Shown in pieces: positions 7,018-15,434 of a DNA stretch of 25,474 nt. Every line of letters starts with the position of its first letter. Position 1 is the stretch's first letter. Both the position numbers and the translations under genes were made by a program. The notes below the pieces were generated by a model. That model ran no database searches. It had not been told where the DNA came from and was given only the letters and a program-made list of their open reading frames with translations. The stretch is taken from positions 1 through 25,474 of the forward strand of contig JAJFLT010000405.1 in assembly GCA_021772555.1 (NCBI GenBank), given 5' to 3'. This stretch comes from Opitutales bacterium (GTDB lineage: Bacteria; Verrucomicrobiota; Verrucomicrobiia; Opitutales; UBA2987).

Positions 7018-10000
7018 TCAAGCGTTTCTTCCGTGGCATTTTTTGTACTTTTTACCGCTTCCGCAGGGACAGGGATCGTTGCGGCCGACTTTGGGGGTTT
7101 GCCGCCGTACCGTCACAGTGGGAAGCTTGACCGCTTTTTTTCCAGACTGGGCGGTGGACCCAGCGGCAGCCAAGGAGGGAGAGGATTCCGGCCCCTGGGT
7201 GCGGATATCGCGTGAAAGCATCGATATCATGGTTTCAAAGGCTTTCACATTGGTGGCAGAGCGAAAGAGCCCTTTGCAGATGTCGAACCGGATATTGTTC
7301 ATCATCTGCTCGAAGTAAACATAGGCTTCGCTCTTGAATTCACTTAAAGGATCCTTTTGCCCATAACCACGCAAACCAACGCTCTGGCGGAGGTCATCCA
7401 TTTCCGTCAGGTGATCCTGCCAATGGCGATCCATATTGGATATGATGACATACCGTTCGAGAGCTTCCAGCGCCTCCGGCGTTTCCACTGACTCTTTGGC
7501 CCGGTAGGCGACACGGACTTTTTCCAGACCGTAGGAGAGAAGCTCATCGACATCCTTTCCCGCCAATTCCTCTTTTTTCAAAACCACCGGAAAATGGGTG
7601 TTGAGCCATGAGAGATAAATATCGACCGACTCGGGGGATGGCTCTTTTTCATCGGCCAGCCCAGTCTCCTCCATACGGTAGGCGAGTTCTTCCTCTACCA
7701 AGTCAAAAATTAATTCCCTCGGATCGTCTGAGTGGAGTGCGTCATTGCGCAAGTTGTAAATAATTTCCCGCTGCTTGTTGAAAACATCGTCGTATTGGAG
7801 GAGGCGTTTGCGGATGGAGTAATTCTGCTCCTCCACCCTTTTCTGGGCATTCTCAATGACCCAACTAGGCAAGGGGACTTCACCCTCGCCAACCGATTTT
7901 TCGAGGAGTTTGCCGACCATCCCGGTATTGCCGAAGAGGCGCAGTAAATCGTCTTCCAGAGAAATGTAAAAACGCGAGAGACCGGGATCCCCCTGGCGCC
8001 CGCTGCGCCCACGCAACTGACGGTCGATGCGCCGGGCGGTGTGGCGCTCGGTCCCGATGACATAGAGTCCACCCACATCGGCAATGCCCTCGCCCAGCTT
8101 GATATCGGTTCCGCGCCCGGCCATGTTGGTGGCGATGGTGACGGCCCCCCGTTGGCCGGCCCGGACAATGATATCGGCCTCCTGGGCGTGAAACTTGGCG
8201 TTGAGCACATTGTGGGCGATATTGGTCCGTTTGAGCATACGGCTGAGTACTTCCGATGCTTCCACCGAAACGGTACCCACCAAGACCGGCTGCCCTCTGC
8301 CGTGGGCTTCCCGAATTTCCTCGATGACGGCATTGTATTTTTCCCGGCGGGTCTTGTAGATGGTATCGTGCTGGTCGTCCCGCACAATTGGCCTGTTGGC
8401 CGGGATAACCATAACGCTGAGGTCGTAAATATCCCGAAATTCATTAGCCTCGGTCTCCGCCGTGCCGGTCATCCCGGCCAGTTTGTCATACATGCGGAAA
8501 TAGTTCTGGATGGTGATGGTGGCATAGGTCTTCGATTCGCGCTCAATGGTGACCCCCTCCTTGGCCTCGACTGCCTGATGGAGGCCATCGCTCCAGCGGC
8601 GGCCCGGCATGACCCGACCGGTGTTCTCATCCACGATGATTACCTTGCCGTCCTTGATGATGTACTGGTCGTCTCTCACATAAAGGGAATAGGCGCGCAG
8701 AAGTTGGCTGATGCAATGGATGTCTTCACTGGTTTGCTCGAAATGATCCTGGGCATCAGCCTTGGCTTTCTTTTTCTCCTCATCGTTCAAGCTGGAGTTA
8801 CCATCCACCTCAATGTAAATGGAGGGAAGGTCTGGTAGAACGAAGGCGTCATCGTCATCCGGGCGAAGGTATTGGCGACCCTTTTCCGTCAGGTCAGCCT
8901 GGTGTCCCTTTTCATCAATGACATAATATAGTTCCTCTTTGAGGGCGTAAAACTGACTCTTGTTGTTATCGCTGCCCATTTCCAGGTCGAACTTGTCAAA
9001 GCCTTTGCGGATGCGACCTTTCTCCATAAGGCGCAGAAACTGTTTGTTTTTGGGCGACCCCTGTTTGACCTGGAGGAGTTTGCTGTAAGATTCCATCAGA
9101 TCATCGTCGTCTTCATTTTCCTCCTCAGCTCCATTGAGTTCTTTGCGGGCCTCCGCCACCAGGCGATTGCAGAGGGTGTTCTGCTGCTTCACGAGTCGCT
9201 CGATGGTTGGTTTCATTTTGGGAAACGGCATTTCCCTTTGCACCTGGGCGGGACCGGAAATAATGAGCGGCGTGCGCGCCTCGTCGACGAGGACCTGGTC
9301 CACTTCGTCGATAATGCAGTAATAGTGATCGCGCTGCACCTGGGACTCCTTGCGCGTGGCCATGCCGTTATCCCGCAAATAATCGAAACCGTATTCACTG
9401 GATGTGCCGTAGGTGATGTCACGATTGTACATTTCCCGGCGTAGGGCCGGATCCATCGAGTTCTGGATGCAGCCCACGGTCAGTCCCAGAAACTTGAAAA
9501 TGCAGCCCATCCACTCGGAATCTCTCTTGGCCAGGTAATCGTTGACCGTGACCAGCTGGCAGTTGCGGCCAGTCAGGGCATTGAGGTACAGTGGCAGTGT
9601 GGCTACCAGTGTTTTCCCCTCGCCGGTCGCCATTTCGGAAATTTTATTGTCGTGCAGGGAAATGCCTCCGATGAGTTGCACATCGAAATGGATCATGTCC
9701 CAGACCATTTCATGATCGCAAACCGTAAAAGTCTGCCCGAAAAGCCGGCGGGCGGCATTTTTCACCACGGCGAAAGCTTCCGGCAGGAGTTCGGCCAATA
9801 TTTCCGTATTGGCTTTTTTCCGCGCCATTATCTTGTTCTTCTCGTCCTCATCGGGAGAAAGTTTCGATAATGCTTCCTCCATCCGGTCCTGGTAGCGACG
9901 CTTTAACTCATCCGTTTTGGCGCATAGCTGGTCGTCGGAGAGCGCTTGCAAACCCTCCTCCAGTCGGTTGATTTCCTCAACCCGAGGCCCCAATTGGTTC

Positions 10001-10053
10001 AGGTATTTTCGATAATGCCTGCCCTGGAGTTTCTTGAAAAATCCACTGATCAT
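7018..10053 (-). CDS. secA: Protein translocase ATPase subunit SecA
   Basis: SecA drives export of unfolded preproteins through SecYEG by ATP hydrolysis. Residue numbers are from ATG 10053 (1011 residues): Walker A MATGEGKT at 141-148, GTSSEYGFDYLRDN near 217, the DEVDQVLVDEARTPL motif at 249-263, the second nucleotide-binding fold with MAGRGTDIKLG and RQLRGRSGRQGD, and a C-terminal zinc-binding tail CPCGSGKKYKKCH for SecB and ribosome contact. Between roughly 285 and 450 the preprotein-binding region carries a large charged insertion with acidic clusters (EEENEDDDD), making it over 100 residues longer than E. coli SecA (901). I prefer ATG 10053 because homologues begin near MISGFFKKLQG; a TTG at 10086 would add 11 residues. 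No strong ribosome binding site is visible at either. The gene lies between the UDP-xylose synthase gene and lnt. Confidence 0.97.
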   Translation of the reverse strand: MISGFFKKLQGRHYRKYLNQLGPRVEEINRLEEGLQALSDDQLCAKTDELKRRYQDRMEEALSKLSPDEDEKNKIMARKKANTEILAELLPEAFAVVKNAARRLFGQTFTVCDHEMVWDMIHFDVQLIGGISLHDNKISEMATGEGKTLVATLPLYLNALTGRNCQLVTVNDYLAKRDSEWMGCIFKFLGLTVGCIQNSMDPALRREMYNRDITYGTSSEYGFDYLRDNGMATRKESQVQRDHYYCIIDEVDQVLVDEARTPLIISGPAQVQREMPFPKMKPTIERLVKQQNTLCNRLVAEARKELNGAEEENEDDDDLMESYSKLLQVKQGSPKNKQFLRLMEKGRIRKGFDKFDLEMGSDNNKSQFYALKEELYYVIDEKGHQADLTEKGRQYLRPDDDDAFVLPDLPSIYIEVDGNSSLNDEEKKKAKADAQDHFEQTSEDIHCISQLLRAYSLYVRDDQYIIKDGKVIIVDENTGRVMPGRRWSDGLHQAVEAKEGVTIERESKTYATITIQNYFRMYDKLAGMTGTAETEANEFRDIYDLSVMVIPANRPIVRDDQHDTIYKTRREKYNAVIEEIREAHGRGQPVLVGTVSVEASEVLSRMLKRTNIAHNVLNAKFHAQEADIIVRAGQRGAVTIATNMAGRGTDIKLGEGIADVGGLYVIGTERHTARRIDRQLRGRSGRQGDPGLSRFYISLEDDLLRLFGNTGMVGKLLEKSVGEGEVPLPSWVIENAQKRVEEQNYSIRKRLLQYDDVFNKQREIIYNLRNDALHSDDPRELIFDLVEEELAYRMEETGLADEKEPSPESVDIYLSWLNTHFPVVLKKEELAGKDVDELLSYGLEKVRVAYRAKESVETPEALEALERYVIISNMDRHWQDHLTEMDDLRQSVGLRGYGQKDPLSEFKSEAYVYFEQMMNNIRFDICKGLFRSATNVKAFETMISMLSRDIRTQGPESSPSLAAAGSTAQSGKKAVKLPTVTVRRQTPKVGRNDPCPCGSGKKYKKCHGRNA

Positions 10054-10112
10054 TTTAGATAAGTTCTTGTTAATGGCCACGCCCAACGGAGGGCATAGAC
10101 ACCCCTCTGACC

Positions 10113-10137
10113 GATTGTGTTTCTTAAAAAAACAATC
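10113..10137 (-). other. Hairpin between UDP-xylose synthase gene and secA
   Basis: GATTGT at 10113-10118 is the reverse complement of ACAATC at 10132-10137, and the loop (seen on the minus strand) carries a TTTTTTT run. It lies a few bases after the UDP-glucuronate decarboxylase stop. The T run is inside the loop rather than after the stem, so this is at best a weak terminator. Confidence 0.25.
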
Positions 10138-10149
10138 CGCCCGACGGTA

Positions 10150-11085
10150 TCAGGAGGCTTTCAGTTTTTCCCTGAAATAGGCAATCGTTTTCTGTAAACC
10201 CGACTGCAAGTTGCAAACTGGCTCCCAGCCGAGATATTTTCTGGCCAGGGTGATATCGGGTTGGCGTTGTTTGGGGTCGTCCCCCGGCAATTCCATGTAG
10301 GTTATACGCGAACGGCTTGAGCAAAGTTCCAAAACCTTTTCGGCCAACTCCAGGATGGTAAACTCGTCGGGATTACCCAGATTGACCGGCCCAACTGTTT
10401 TCTCCTGCTCCATCATTCGCACAAATCCCTCCACAAGATCATCGACGTAACAAAAGGAGCGCGTCTGCCGCCCGTCGCCGTAAATAGTGATATCGTCACC
10501 GCGCAGGGCCTGCACAATAAAATTGGACACCACGCGGCCGTCCTGCGGATGCATGCGCGGCCCGTAAGTATTGAATATACGCACCACTCTTATATCGACG
10601 CTGTTTTCCCTATGGTAATCGAAAAACAGCGTTTCGGCGCACCGCTTTCCTTCATCGTAACAGGCCCGCAACCCAATGGGGTTTACGTTTCCCCAATAGG
10701 TTTCCTGCTGGGGGTGCATGTCGGGGTCGCCATAAACCTCGGAGGTGGAGGCTTGCATTATGCGTGCCTTGACCCGTTTGGCCAGTCCGAGACAATTAAT
10801 GGCCCCCATGACGGATGTCTTGACGGTCTTGATCGGGTTATACTGGTAATGAATGGGCGAGGCCGGACAGGCCAGATTGTAAATGCAATCGACCTCCAGC
10901 TTGATGGGGTCGACAATATCGTGACGCAAAAACTCGAATCCAGGATTGGATAGCAAGTGGGAAATATTTTCCCTCGCCCCGGTAAACAAATTGTCCAGGC
11001 AAATGACTTCCTGCCCCTCCTTTAAAAGGCGCTCGCAAAGATGACTGCCTAAAAAACCGGCTCCGCCTGTTACCAATATTCGCAT
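10150..11085 (-). CDS. UDP-glucuronate decarboxylase (UDP-xylose synthase), SDR family
   Basis: Converts UDP-glucuronate to UDP-xylose with an internal NAD+ cycle; the product feeds exopolysaccharide, LPS or protein glycosylation. The 311-residue protein is the normal length. It has the NAD-binding GAGFLGSH at 7-15, the family-specific NLACPASPIHYQ at 70-81, ASTSEVYGDP at 112-121, the catalytic Tyr143 and Lys147 inside YDEGKR, and RIFNTYGPRM and RSFCYVDD further on. YDEGKR and ACPASP separate UXS from the similar glucose 4,6-dehydratases and epimerases. The frame is open for 13 more codons upstream, but ATG 11085 places the Rossmann start (MRILVTGGAG) at the usual place. It is cytoplasmic, upstream of secA on the same strand. 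No glycosyltransferase neighbour is seen here to tell which glycan uses the sugar. Confidence 0.93.
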   Translation of the reverse strand: MRILVTGGAGFLGSHLCERLLKEGQEVICLDNLFTGARENISHLLSNPGFEFLRHDIVDPIKLEVDCIYNLACPASPIHYQYNPIKTVKTSVMGAINCLGLAKRVKARIMQASTSEVYGDPDMHPQQETYWGNVNPIGLRACYDEGKRCAETLFFDYHRENSVDIRVVRIFNTYGPRMHPQDGRVVSNFIVQALRGDDITIYGDGRQTRSFCYVDDLVEGFVRMMEQEKTVGPVNLGNPDEFTILELAEKVLELCSSRSRITYMELPGDDPKQRQPDITLARKYLGWEPVCNLQSGLQKTIAYFREKLKAS

Positions 11086-11189
11086 CAAAGAAACAAAAGG
11101 TGTGAAGAAATCGAATTCCTGCAAGCAATATCATATCCTCCGCAGGGGAAGATAACAATCCTCTCTCTTTCCGGACTTGGTTTTGCCAT

Positions 11190-11244
11190 AAAATAAGAAA
11201 AATCTCTTCGCTTTAACCATCGGATGGAAAAAACGAAGAGATTT
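11190..11244 (-). terminator. Strong rho-independent terminator of the histone-like gene
   Basis: The arms 11200-11210 and 11234-11244 are a perfect 11-bp inverted repeat (AAATCTCTTCG / CGAAGAGATTT). Inside, TTT pairs with AAA and CCAT with ATGG around a CGG loop, so 18 of 21 positions pair. On the minus strand the stem is followed by TTTCTTATTTTATGG. It starts about 80 bases after the histone-like stop and lies before the UXS gene, so it separates the two transcription units. Confidence 0.8.
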
Positions 11245-11324
11245 ATCAAAAGTCAATATTTGCAAACAAATCCGTGTCAGGATTCAGGAGAAATTAGTTT
11301 AATTTCAGTTTTGCGAAAAGATGT

Positions 11325-11831
11325 CTACTTCAAGCTGTTATAAACGCCCTTTTCCATTTTAGTTACCACCGCGTAACTGAGCGCGAATTTTTTAGAAGCT
11401 GCATTTTTGGAGGTGCCGCCCTTGATCGCTTTTAAAACGCTATCGCGTAACGCCGCAGTAATTTTGGTGCGTTTGCGCCGCGCTTTGGCGGGAGCCGCGG
11501 AGGCTTTTGCCGCTTTTTTAGCTACCTTAGCTACTTTCTTGCGAACAGCTTTAACGGCAACTTTACGCTTGGCCTTGCGAACCGCTTTACGTGGTGCTTT
11601 GGCGGGCGCAGCCGCTGCTACCGCCTTGCCTTTGCCCATACGCAAAGAGTACTTCGCAATAATGGCATCGACTAAAGCCCTCGGGTTTTTGTAGCCGCTG
11701 CTTTTCACAAGCGCGTCAAGTTTCGCTTCCAAAGCCTTCTCACTTTTCAACTGGTCGGCCAAAGCTTTCTTTTCCCGAGCCAGTTTCGCTTCTTCTTTTT
11801 CGATTTGTTTTAATCTTTTTTGATTATCCAT
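11325..11831 (-). CDS. Histone H1-like, Lys/Ala-rich nucleoid-associated protein with HTH-like C-terminus
   Basis: A 168-residue very basic protein with three parts. Residues 1-45 form a charged heptad-like helix (KQIEKEEAKLAREKKALADQ), a probable coiled coil for dimerisation. Residues 46-66 hold GYKNPRALVDAIIAKYSLRM, an H-NS-like short helical segment. Residues 67-121 are a Lys/Ala/Arg/Pro-rich linker (KAPRKAVRKAKRKVAVKAVR) like the tails of bacterial H1-type proteins. Residues 122-168 (ITAALRDSVLKAIKGGTSKN onward) look like a small helix-turn-helix of the transposase/resolvase type. I infer binding and compaction of DNA; no specific named family can be assigned safely. It has its own terminator and a long AT-rich upstream region, so it is probably a monocistronic, highly expressed gene. 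ATG 11831 is the only sensible start; no clear ribosome binding site is visible. Confidence 0.8.
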   Translation of the reverse strand: MDNQKRLKQIEKEEAKLAREKKALADQLKSEKALEAKLDALVKSSGYKNPRALVDAIIAKYSLRMGKGKAVAAAAPAKAPRKAVRKAKRKVAVKAVRKKVAKVAKKAAKASAAPAKARRKRTKITAALRDSVLKAIKGGTSKNAASKKFALSYAVVTKMEKGVYNSLK

Positions 11832-12257
11832 AAGTTTTCTTATTTCATTGCTTCAACCAATAATCAAGTAAAAAATTAAGTAAATTCCGCAACATTAAAT
11901 GGCACCGCCTTTCATCAAAAACAGTTTCATACTTGATATTTTAACTATCCTTATTTTCCAGTTTAAATGAATGAAGTTAACAGTATTAAATGCACGATCA
12001 TCTACGATGAATCAGATGTTTCAAAAAACGGACCGTAATCCAAAATTAAACAGGTTTGCCGCGCAGTCTTGGAATATTCGCTAAATATTCCGGTCGATCC
12101 GAGCGAATTTATTTACAGCTATCGCAGTTAATGCAGATAGACCCTGCTATCTCTCTAACAGCTAGCTAAAGCAGTAGGCTGGCAACCTCCTCACATGGAT
12201 AATATCCACAACCGTGGTCGCTTTGTTCGTGGACAGTATTGTAGCTATTGCCAAGGG
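11832..12257. other. AT-rich gene-free stretch between the histone-like gene and the TPR gene
   Basis: These 426 bases hold no convincing gene. They should contain the histone-like promoter and the 3' end of the TPR transcript (both minus strand), but I cannot point to a clear -10/-35 pair or a stem followed by a T run. Several small perfect inverted repeats are visible: 11998-12002 with 12006-12010, 12071-12078 with 12084-12091 (8 bp), 12135-12140 with 12147-12152 (6 bp), 12196-12200 with 12204-12208, and 12206-12209 with 12214-12217. Confidence 0.6.
12071..12091. repeat. 8-bp perfect inverted repeat upstream of the histone-like gene
   Basis: GGAATATT at 12071-12078 pairs with AATATTCC at 12084-12091 around CGCTA. 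It lies 240 bases upstream of the histone-like start on its coding strand. No T run follows on either strand, so it could be an operator or part of a structured RNA rather than a terminator. Confidence 0.4.
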
Positions 12258-12878
12258 TTATTCCCCTGAAATCCCCTTCCTCATAGTTTGCGAAACCGAG
12301 GAACGTTTAATCAATTTGCGGGCGGCTTCGTTCATTGGTTCTATTTGCAGAATTCTGTCACCGGTTTTTTCCGCTTGAGACAAATGCCCCAAGGCAAGGC
12401 AGGCATTGCCATATGCGAGCAGGTTGGCCACATTACGAGGTTGTTTCGCGCAAATTTCTTCCAGAGCAAAATGCGCCGTTTGGGCAAAACCGAGTGCCTC
12501 TGCGGCGGATGCCAACAATCGGTTGGCTCTAACGCTGTCGGGCTGGCGATTAAATATTTTTTCTGCAGCATTTAAGGCTTTTAAAGGATCTTTGCTCAGC
12601 ATCCTTTTTCCCCAAAGATAATCGGCCCAGGAAAAAAAGGATTTCATCATAGCCATAATTCTATGGCTGCCGAATGAGTTATGATCTTTCTGTGCCTTAC
12701 GTAAAATTTTCCGCACCGGCAAGCAGCCCGGCTGGCGCCGGATTATGTAACGGCAAATATCGGCGGCATACCTTGGGTGGCCGTCATCAATAGCCCGGCT
12801 GGCTTTTCCAATATGTTCCTGGAAACGGGGATCTAATCCAAAAAAATCGATTTCCTTTATTGAAGCGTCAATTGCCAC
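12258..12878 (-). CDS. Small tetratricopeptide-repeat protein
   Basis: A 206-residue soluble protein without signal peptide or membrane helix. Residues ~15-50 (QEHIGKASRAIDDGHPRYAA) and ~95-185 (LKALNAAEKIFNRQPDSVRA, TAHFALEEICAKQPRNVANL, GHLSQAEKTGDRILQIEPMN) show the regular helix pairs with A-x-x-P spacing typical of TPRs. Such folds mediate protein-protein contact; no partner is evident. It lies 47 bases after glmM on the same strand and may be the last gene of the trpD-glmM unit. The start is GTG 12878, the only start before the conserved-looking EIDFFGLDPRFQEHI. The protein ends soon after its last TPR and could be a shortened member of a longer family; I do not recognise an orthologue. 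Confidence 0.72.
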   Translation of the reverse strand: MAIDASIKEIDFFGLDPRFQEHIGKASRAIDDGHPRYAADICRYIIRRQPGCLPVRKILRKAQKDHNSFGSHRIMAMMKSFFSWADYLWGKRMLSKDPLKALNAAEKIFNRQPDSVRANRLLASAAEALGFAQTAHFALEEICAKQPRNVANLLAYGNACLALGHLSQAEKTGDRILQIEPMNEAARKLIKRSSVSQTMRKGISGE

Positions 12879-12925
12879 GACCGGAATGTTAAGTGCTTAG
12901 AATTTAACTAGAACCTATCTCAAAT

Positions 12926-14278
12926 TCAACCACAGGGTAGGTGTTTGGCAACGGCTTTTTCCAGCCGGTCCATCCAGTTTTGGATTTTATTTTGGCTCTC
13001 ACCTTCGACCAAGAGCCGGAGCAACGGTTCCGTGCCCGAGTAGCGCAGTAATAATCTGCCTTCACCTTTCATTTCGCTTTCCAGCTCCTTCACTGTGGTA
13101 ACCAACGATGGAACCTCGTCGAAGGGAATTTTTCGGGTCACTGTGATGTTTTTCTGAATTTGCCCCTGCAATTGCACTACGCGCCGCAATTGGGATAGCG
13201 GGCGGCCTGTCTCTTTCATTACTTCGAGGACTTTAAAAGCGGCATAAAGTCCGTCACCTGTTGGGAAATGATCGGAAAAAATAATATGCCCTGAAGATTC
13301 CCCGCCCAGGGAACCATTCTCTTCCATCATTTTTTGCACCACGTTACGGTCTCCCACGGCCACACGTTGCAAACGAATTCCGACTTTGTTGAGAGCTTTA
13401 TCCAGACCGAGATTACTCATGACCGTGGCCACTACTACTTTATTCCGCAGCTTTCCTTGTTCGAGGGCGTGCAATGAGAGCAATGCCAGCGCTTCATCGC
13501 CATCTAGCACGGATCCTTTTTCATCACAGAGAACCAGCCGGTCCCCATCACCGTCAAAGGCGATCCCGATATGAGCCTTTTCGGCCAAGACCCGTCCAGC
13601 CAGTATTTGGGGGTGCTCGGAACCGCATCCATCATTAATATTGTGGCCATTCGGCTTGTCACCCAAAAAAATAATGTCGCCCCCAAGGTGGTCAAAAGCT
13701 GTCGGAGCGGTCTTGCAGGCGGCCCCATTGGCCATATCGACAACGATTTTCCAGCCTTTGAAATCCCCTTCCGCAAACAAGGAAACCACCGATTGAAGGT
13801 AGGCATATGCGGTGGTTGCAAGCTGCTGTGACAAGCCCTCATCAAGGGAAACGCGTTGTCCCTCAGAGAGGATTTTTGTAATCTGCCGTTCAACCTCGAT
13901 ATCCAATTTTCTTCCCTCATGGGAGAGAAATTTTATACCGTTATCGGCAGCGGAATTATGAGACGCAGTAATGATGGCTCCAAAATCTGCACGATTGCGC
14001 AAAACCGCTGTTACCACAGCGGGGGTAGGCATAATGCCGGAATTCAACACATCATGAACGCCGGAGGCATTTAAGCCTGTGATGAATGCTTCGGCTAGTT
14101 TCTCTCCCGAGGCTCGGGTATCCCTGCCGATGACCACCTTCGGGTGTTCACCGACTCCGGCATTTTTGAATAAATAAGAACCAACCGCATGGCCCAAATT
14201 AGCGAAAAACTCAGGGTTGATGCAATCGCTACCGAACTCGCCGCGCAACCCGTCCGTTCCGAAGATGTTGCCGCTCAT
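12926..14278 (-). CDS. glmM: Phosphoglucosamine mutase
   Basis: Interconverts glucosamine-6-phosphate and glucosamine-1-phosphate, the step that feeds UDP-GlcNAc for peptidoglycan and LPS. The 450-residue length is normal. The four signature sites are present: FGTDGLRGEFG at the N-terminus, the phosphoserine loop TASHN with Ser106, the metal-binding DGDGDR at 243-248, the sugar-binding GGESSGHIIFSDHFPTGDG near 325, and the phosphate-binding RYSGTEPLLRL near 410. The TASHN plus GGESSGH combination with this length supports GlmM over phosphomannomutase/phosphoglucomutase. Its ATG overlaps the trpD stop by four bases (ATGA), so it is translationally coupled to trpD, an unusual pairing of a tryptophan gene with a cell-wall gene. 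Confidence 0.95.
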   Translation of the reverse strand: MSGNIFGTDGLRGEFGSDCINPEFFANLGHAVGSYLFKNAGVGEHPKVVIGRDTRASGEKLAEAFITGLNASGVHDVLNSGIMPTPAVVTAVLRNRADFGAIITASHNSAADNGIKFLSHEGRKLDIEVERQITKILSEGQRVSLDEGLSQQLATTAYAYLQSVVSLFAEGDFKGWKIVVDMANGAACKTAPTAFDHLGGDIIFLGDKPNGHNINDGCGSEHPQILAGRVLAEKAHIGIAFDGDGDRLVLCDEKGSVLDGDEALALLSLHALEQGKLRNKVVVATVMSNLGLDKALNKVGIRLQRVAVGDRNVVQKMMEENGSLGGESSGHIIFSDHFPTGDGLYAAFKVLEVMKETGRPLSQLRRVVQLQGQIQKNITVTRKIPFDEVPSLVTTVKELESEMKGEGRLLLRYSGTEPLLRLLVEGESQNKIQNWMDRLEKAVAKHLPCG

Positions 14279-15300
14279 CGCCCGTAAAAGTCACGGGTTT
14301 TTTGTAGCCAGTCCTTGAGCGCCCCGCCCAGCAAGACATCCTTGGCCAAAGCGAAACCTTCGTTTTTGCCGTAAATCCAGAGGGCCGTCCCGGCATTGTA
14401 AAGAATGGTATCGATGAGTCCTTTTTTACCCTTTCCATCGAGAAGACCGTAGAGAATCTCGAGATTTTCCTTCGCCGATCCGCCAGCCAGATCGGATTTC
14501 TGACATCGGTCGAACCCGGACACTTCGGGTCTCCACATAGCATCCACATCGGACAATTGACCCACCCCGGCGACCCGGTTTTCGCAAACACAGGTCAGCT
14601 CATCCATGCCCCCGCCATCCGGCATGTGGCCATAAACGACGAGGCCGCGCTTAACTCCCAACGAATCGAGTGAGCGGGCAACGGTATAAACCCATTTCTG
14701 GGAGTACACACCCATCAGGATGTGGGCCGGACGGGCCGGATTGATGAGGGGCCCCAGGAGATTAAAAATGGTTCGCTCGCCCTCTTCAGCCAATTCGCGC
14801 CGGACCAGCATGATTTCTTTGAAGGCGGGATGAAAAGCGGGGGCAAAGAGAAAGCAATAGTTAAGGGCCTGCAAAGAGTCTCGTAATTTCTGGTCGTCCG
14901 CCTCGACACTCACACCCAGCGCGCCCAAAAAATCGGCGGCACCGCTTTTCGAGGTAATGGCGCGGTTACCGTGTTTGATAACGGGGATACCGGCAGCCGC
15001 CAGGATGAATGAAACCGTTGTGGAAATATTGAAGCTGCCGGATTGGTCACCCCCCGTGCCGACAATATCAATGGCCTCGCCGGCATAATCTTGAAGACCA
15101 GGATCACGAGCCATTTCCCTGAAAACCCTGGCAAATGAAGCCACCTCGGAAGCGGACTCGCCTTTTTTGGAAAGCTCGAGCAGGAAATTTTTCTTCAACT
15201 CGGCCGATGCCTCGGACGAAGCGAGCTGGCGGGCGGCATCTTCGGACTGCGCATCGGTCAATGAAACGCCTTCGGCGAGGGTTGCAATTAATGTTTCCAT
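14275..15300 (-). CDS. trpD: Anthranilate phosphoribosyltransferase
   Basis: Second step of tryptophan synthesis: anthranilate plus PRPP to phosphoribosyl-anthranilate. The 341-residue protein has the PRPP-binding GTGGD at 81-85, NIST at 91-94, KHGNRAITSKSGAADFLGALG at about 109-129, NLLGPLINPARP at 180-191 and the metal-binding Asp233-Glu234 in GGGMDELT. It is monofunctional, with no fused TrpG glutaminase. ATG 15300 gives the normal N-terminus. No other trp gene lies in the window, so the pathway is split on this chromosome. It is the first gene of the trpD-glmM-TPR run and is divergent from uppP, with 134 bases between them that must hold both promoters; I see no clear attenuator or trp leader peptide. 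Confidence 0.95.
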   Translation of the reverse strand: METLIATLAEGVSLTDAQSEDAARQLASSEASAELKKNFLLELSKKGESASEVASFARVFREMARDPGLQDYAGEAIDIVGTGGDQSGSFNISTTVSFILAAAGIPVIKHGNRAITSKSGAADFLGALGVSVEADDQKLRDSLQALNYCFLFAPAFHPAFKEIMLVRRELAEEGERTIFNLLGPLINPARPAHILMGVYSQKWVYTVARSLDSLGVKRGLVVYGHMPDGGGMDELTCVCENRVAGVGQLSDVDAMWRPEVSGFDRCQKSDLAGGSAKENLEILYGLLDGKGKKGLIDTILYNAGTALWIYGKNEGFALAKDVLLGGALKDWLQKTRDFYGR

Positions 15301-15434
15301 TCTGAAAAGGCTCTACTGGCGGGACTCTCCCTGCTCAAGACAATTTCTGCAAAACCTGTCTCCCATTCCGATAAAAATATTCCTGTCCAAAACCGCCAAT
15401 TGTTGTTTTCCTTGCCACAAAAAAATTTTGACCG

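Noticed and set aside
8041..8838. A 265-codon open frame on the plus strand
   Set aside because: It is antisense to secA, which is clearly coding through the whole interval.
11967..12038. A 23-residue frame on the plus strand in the AT-rich gap
   Set aside because: Too short, without a ribosome binding site or promoter, and no family signal; chance is likely.
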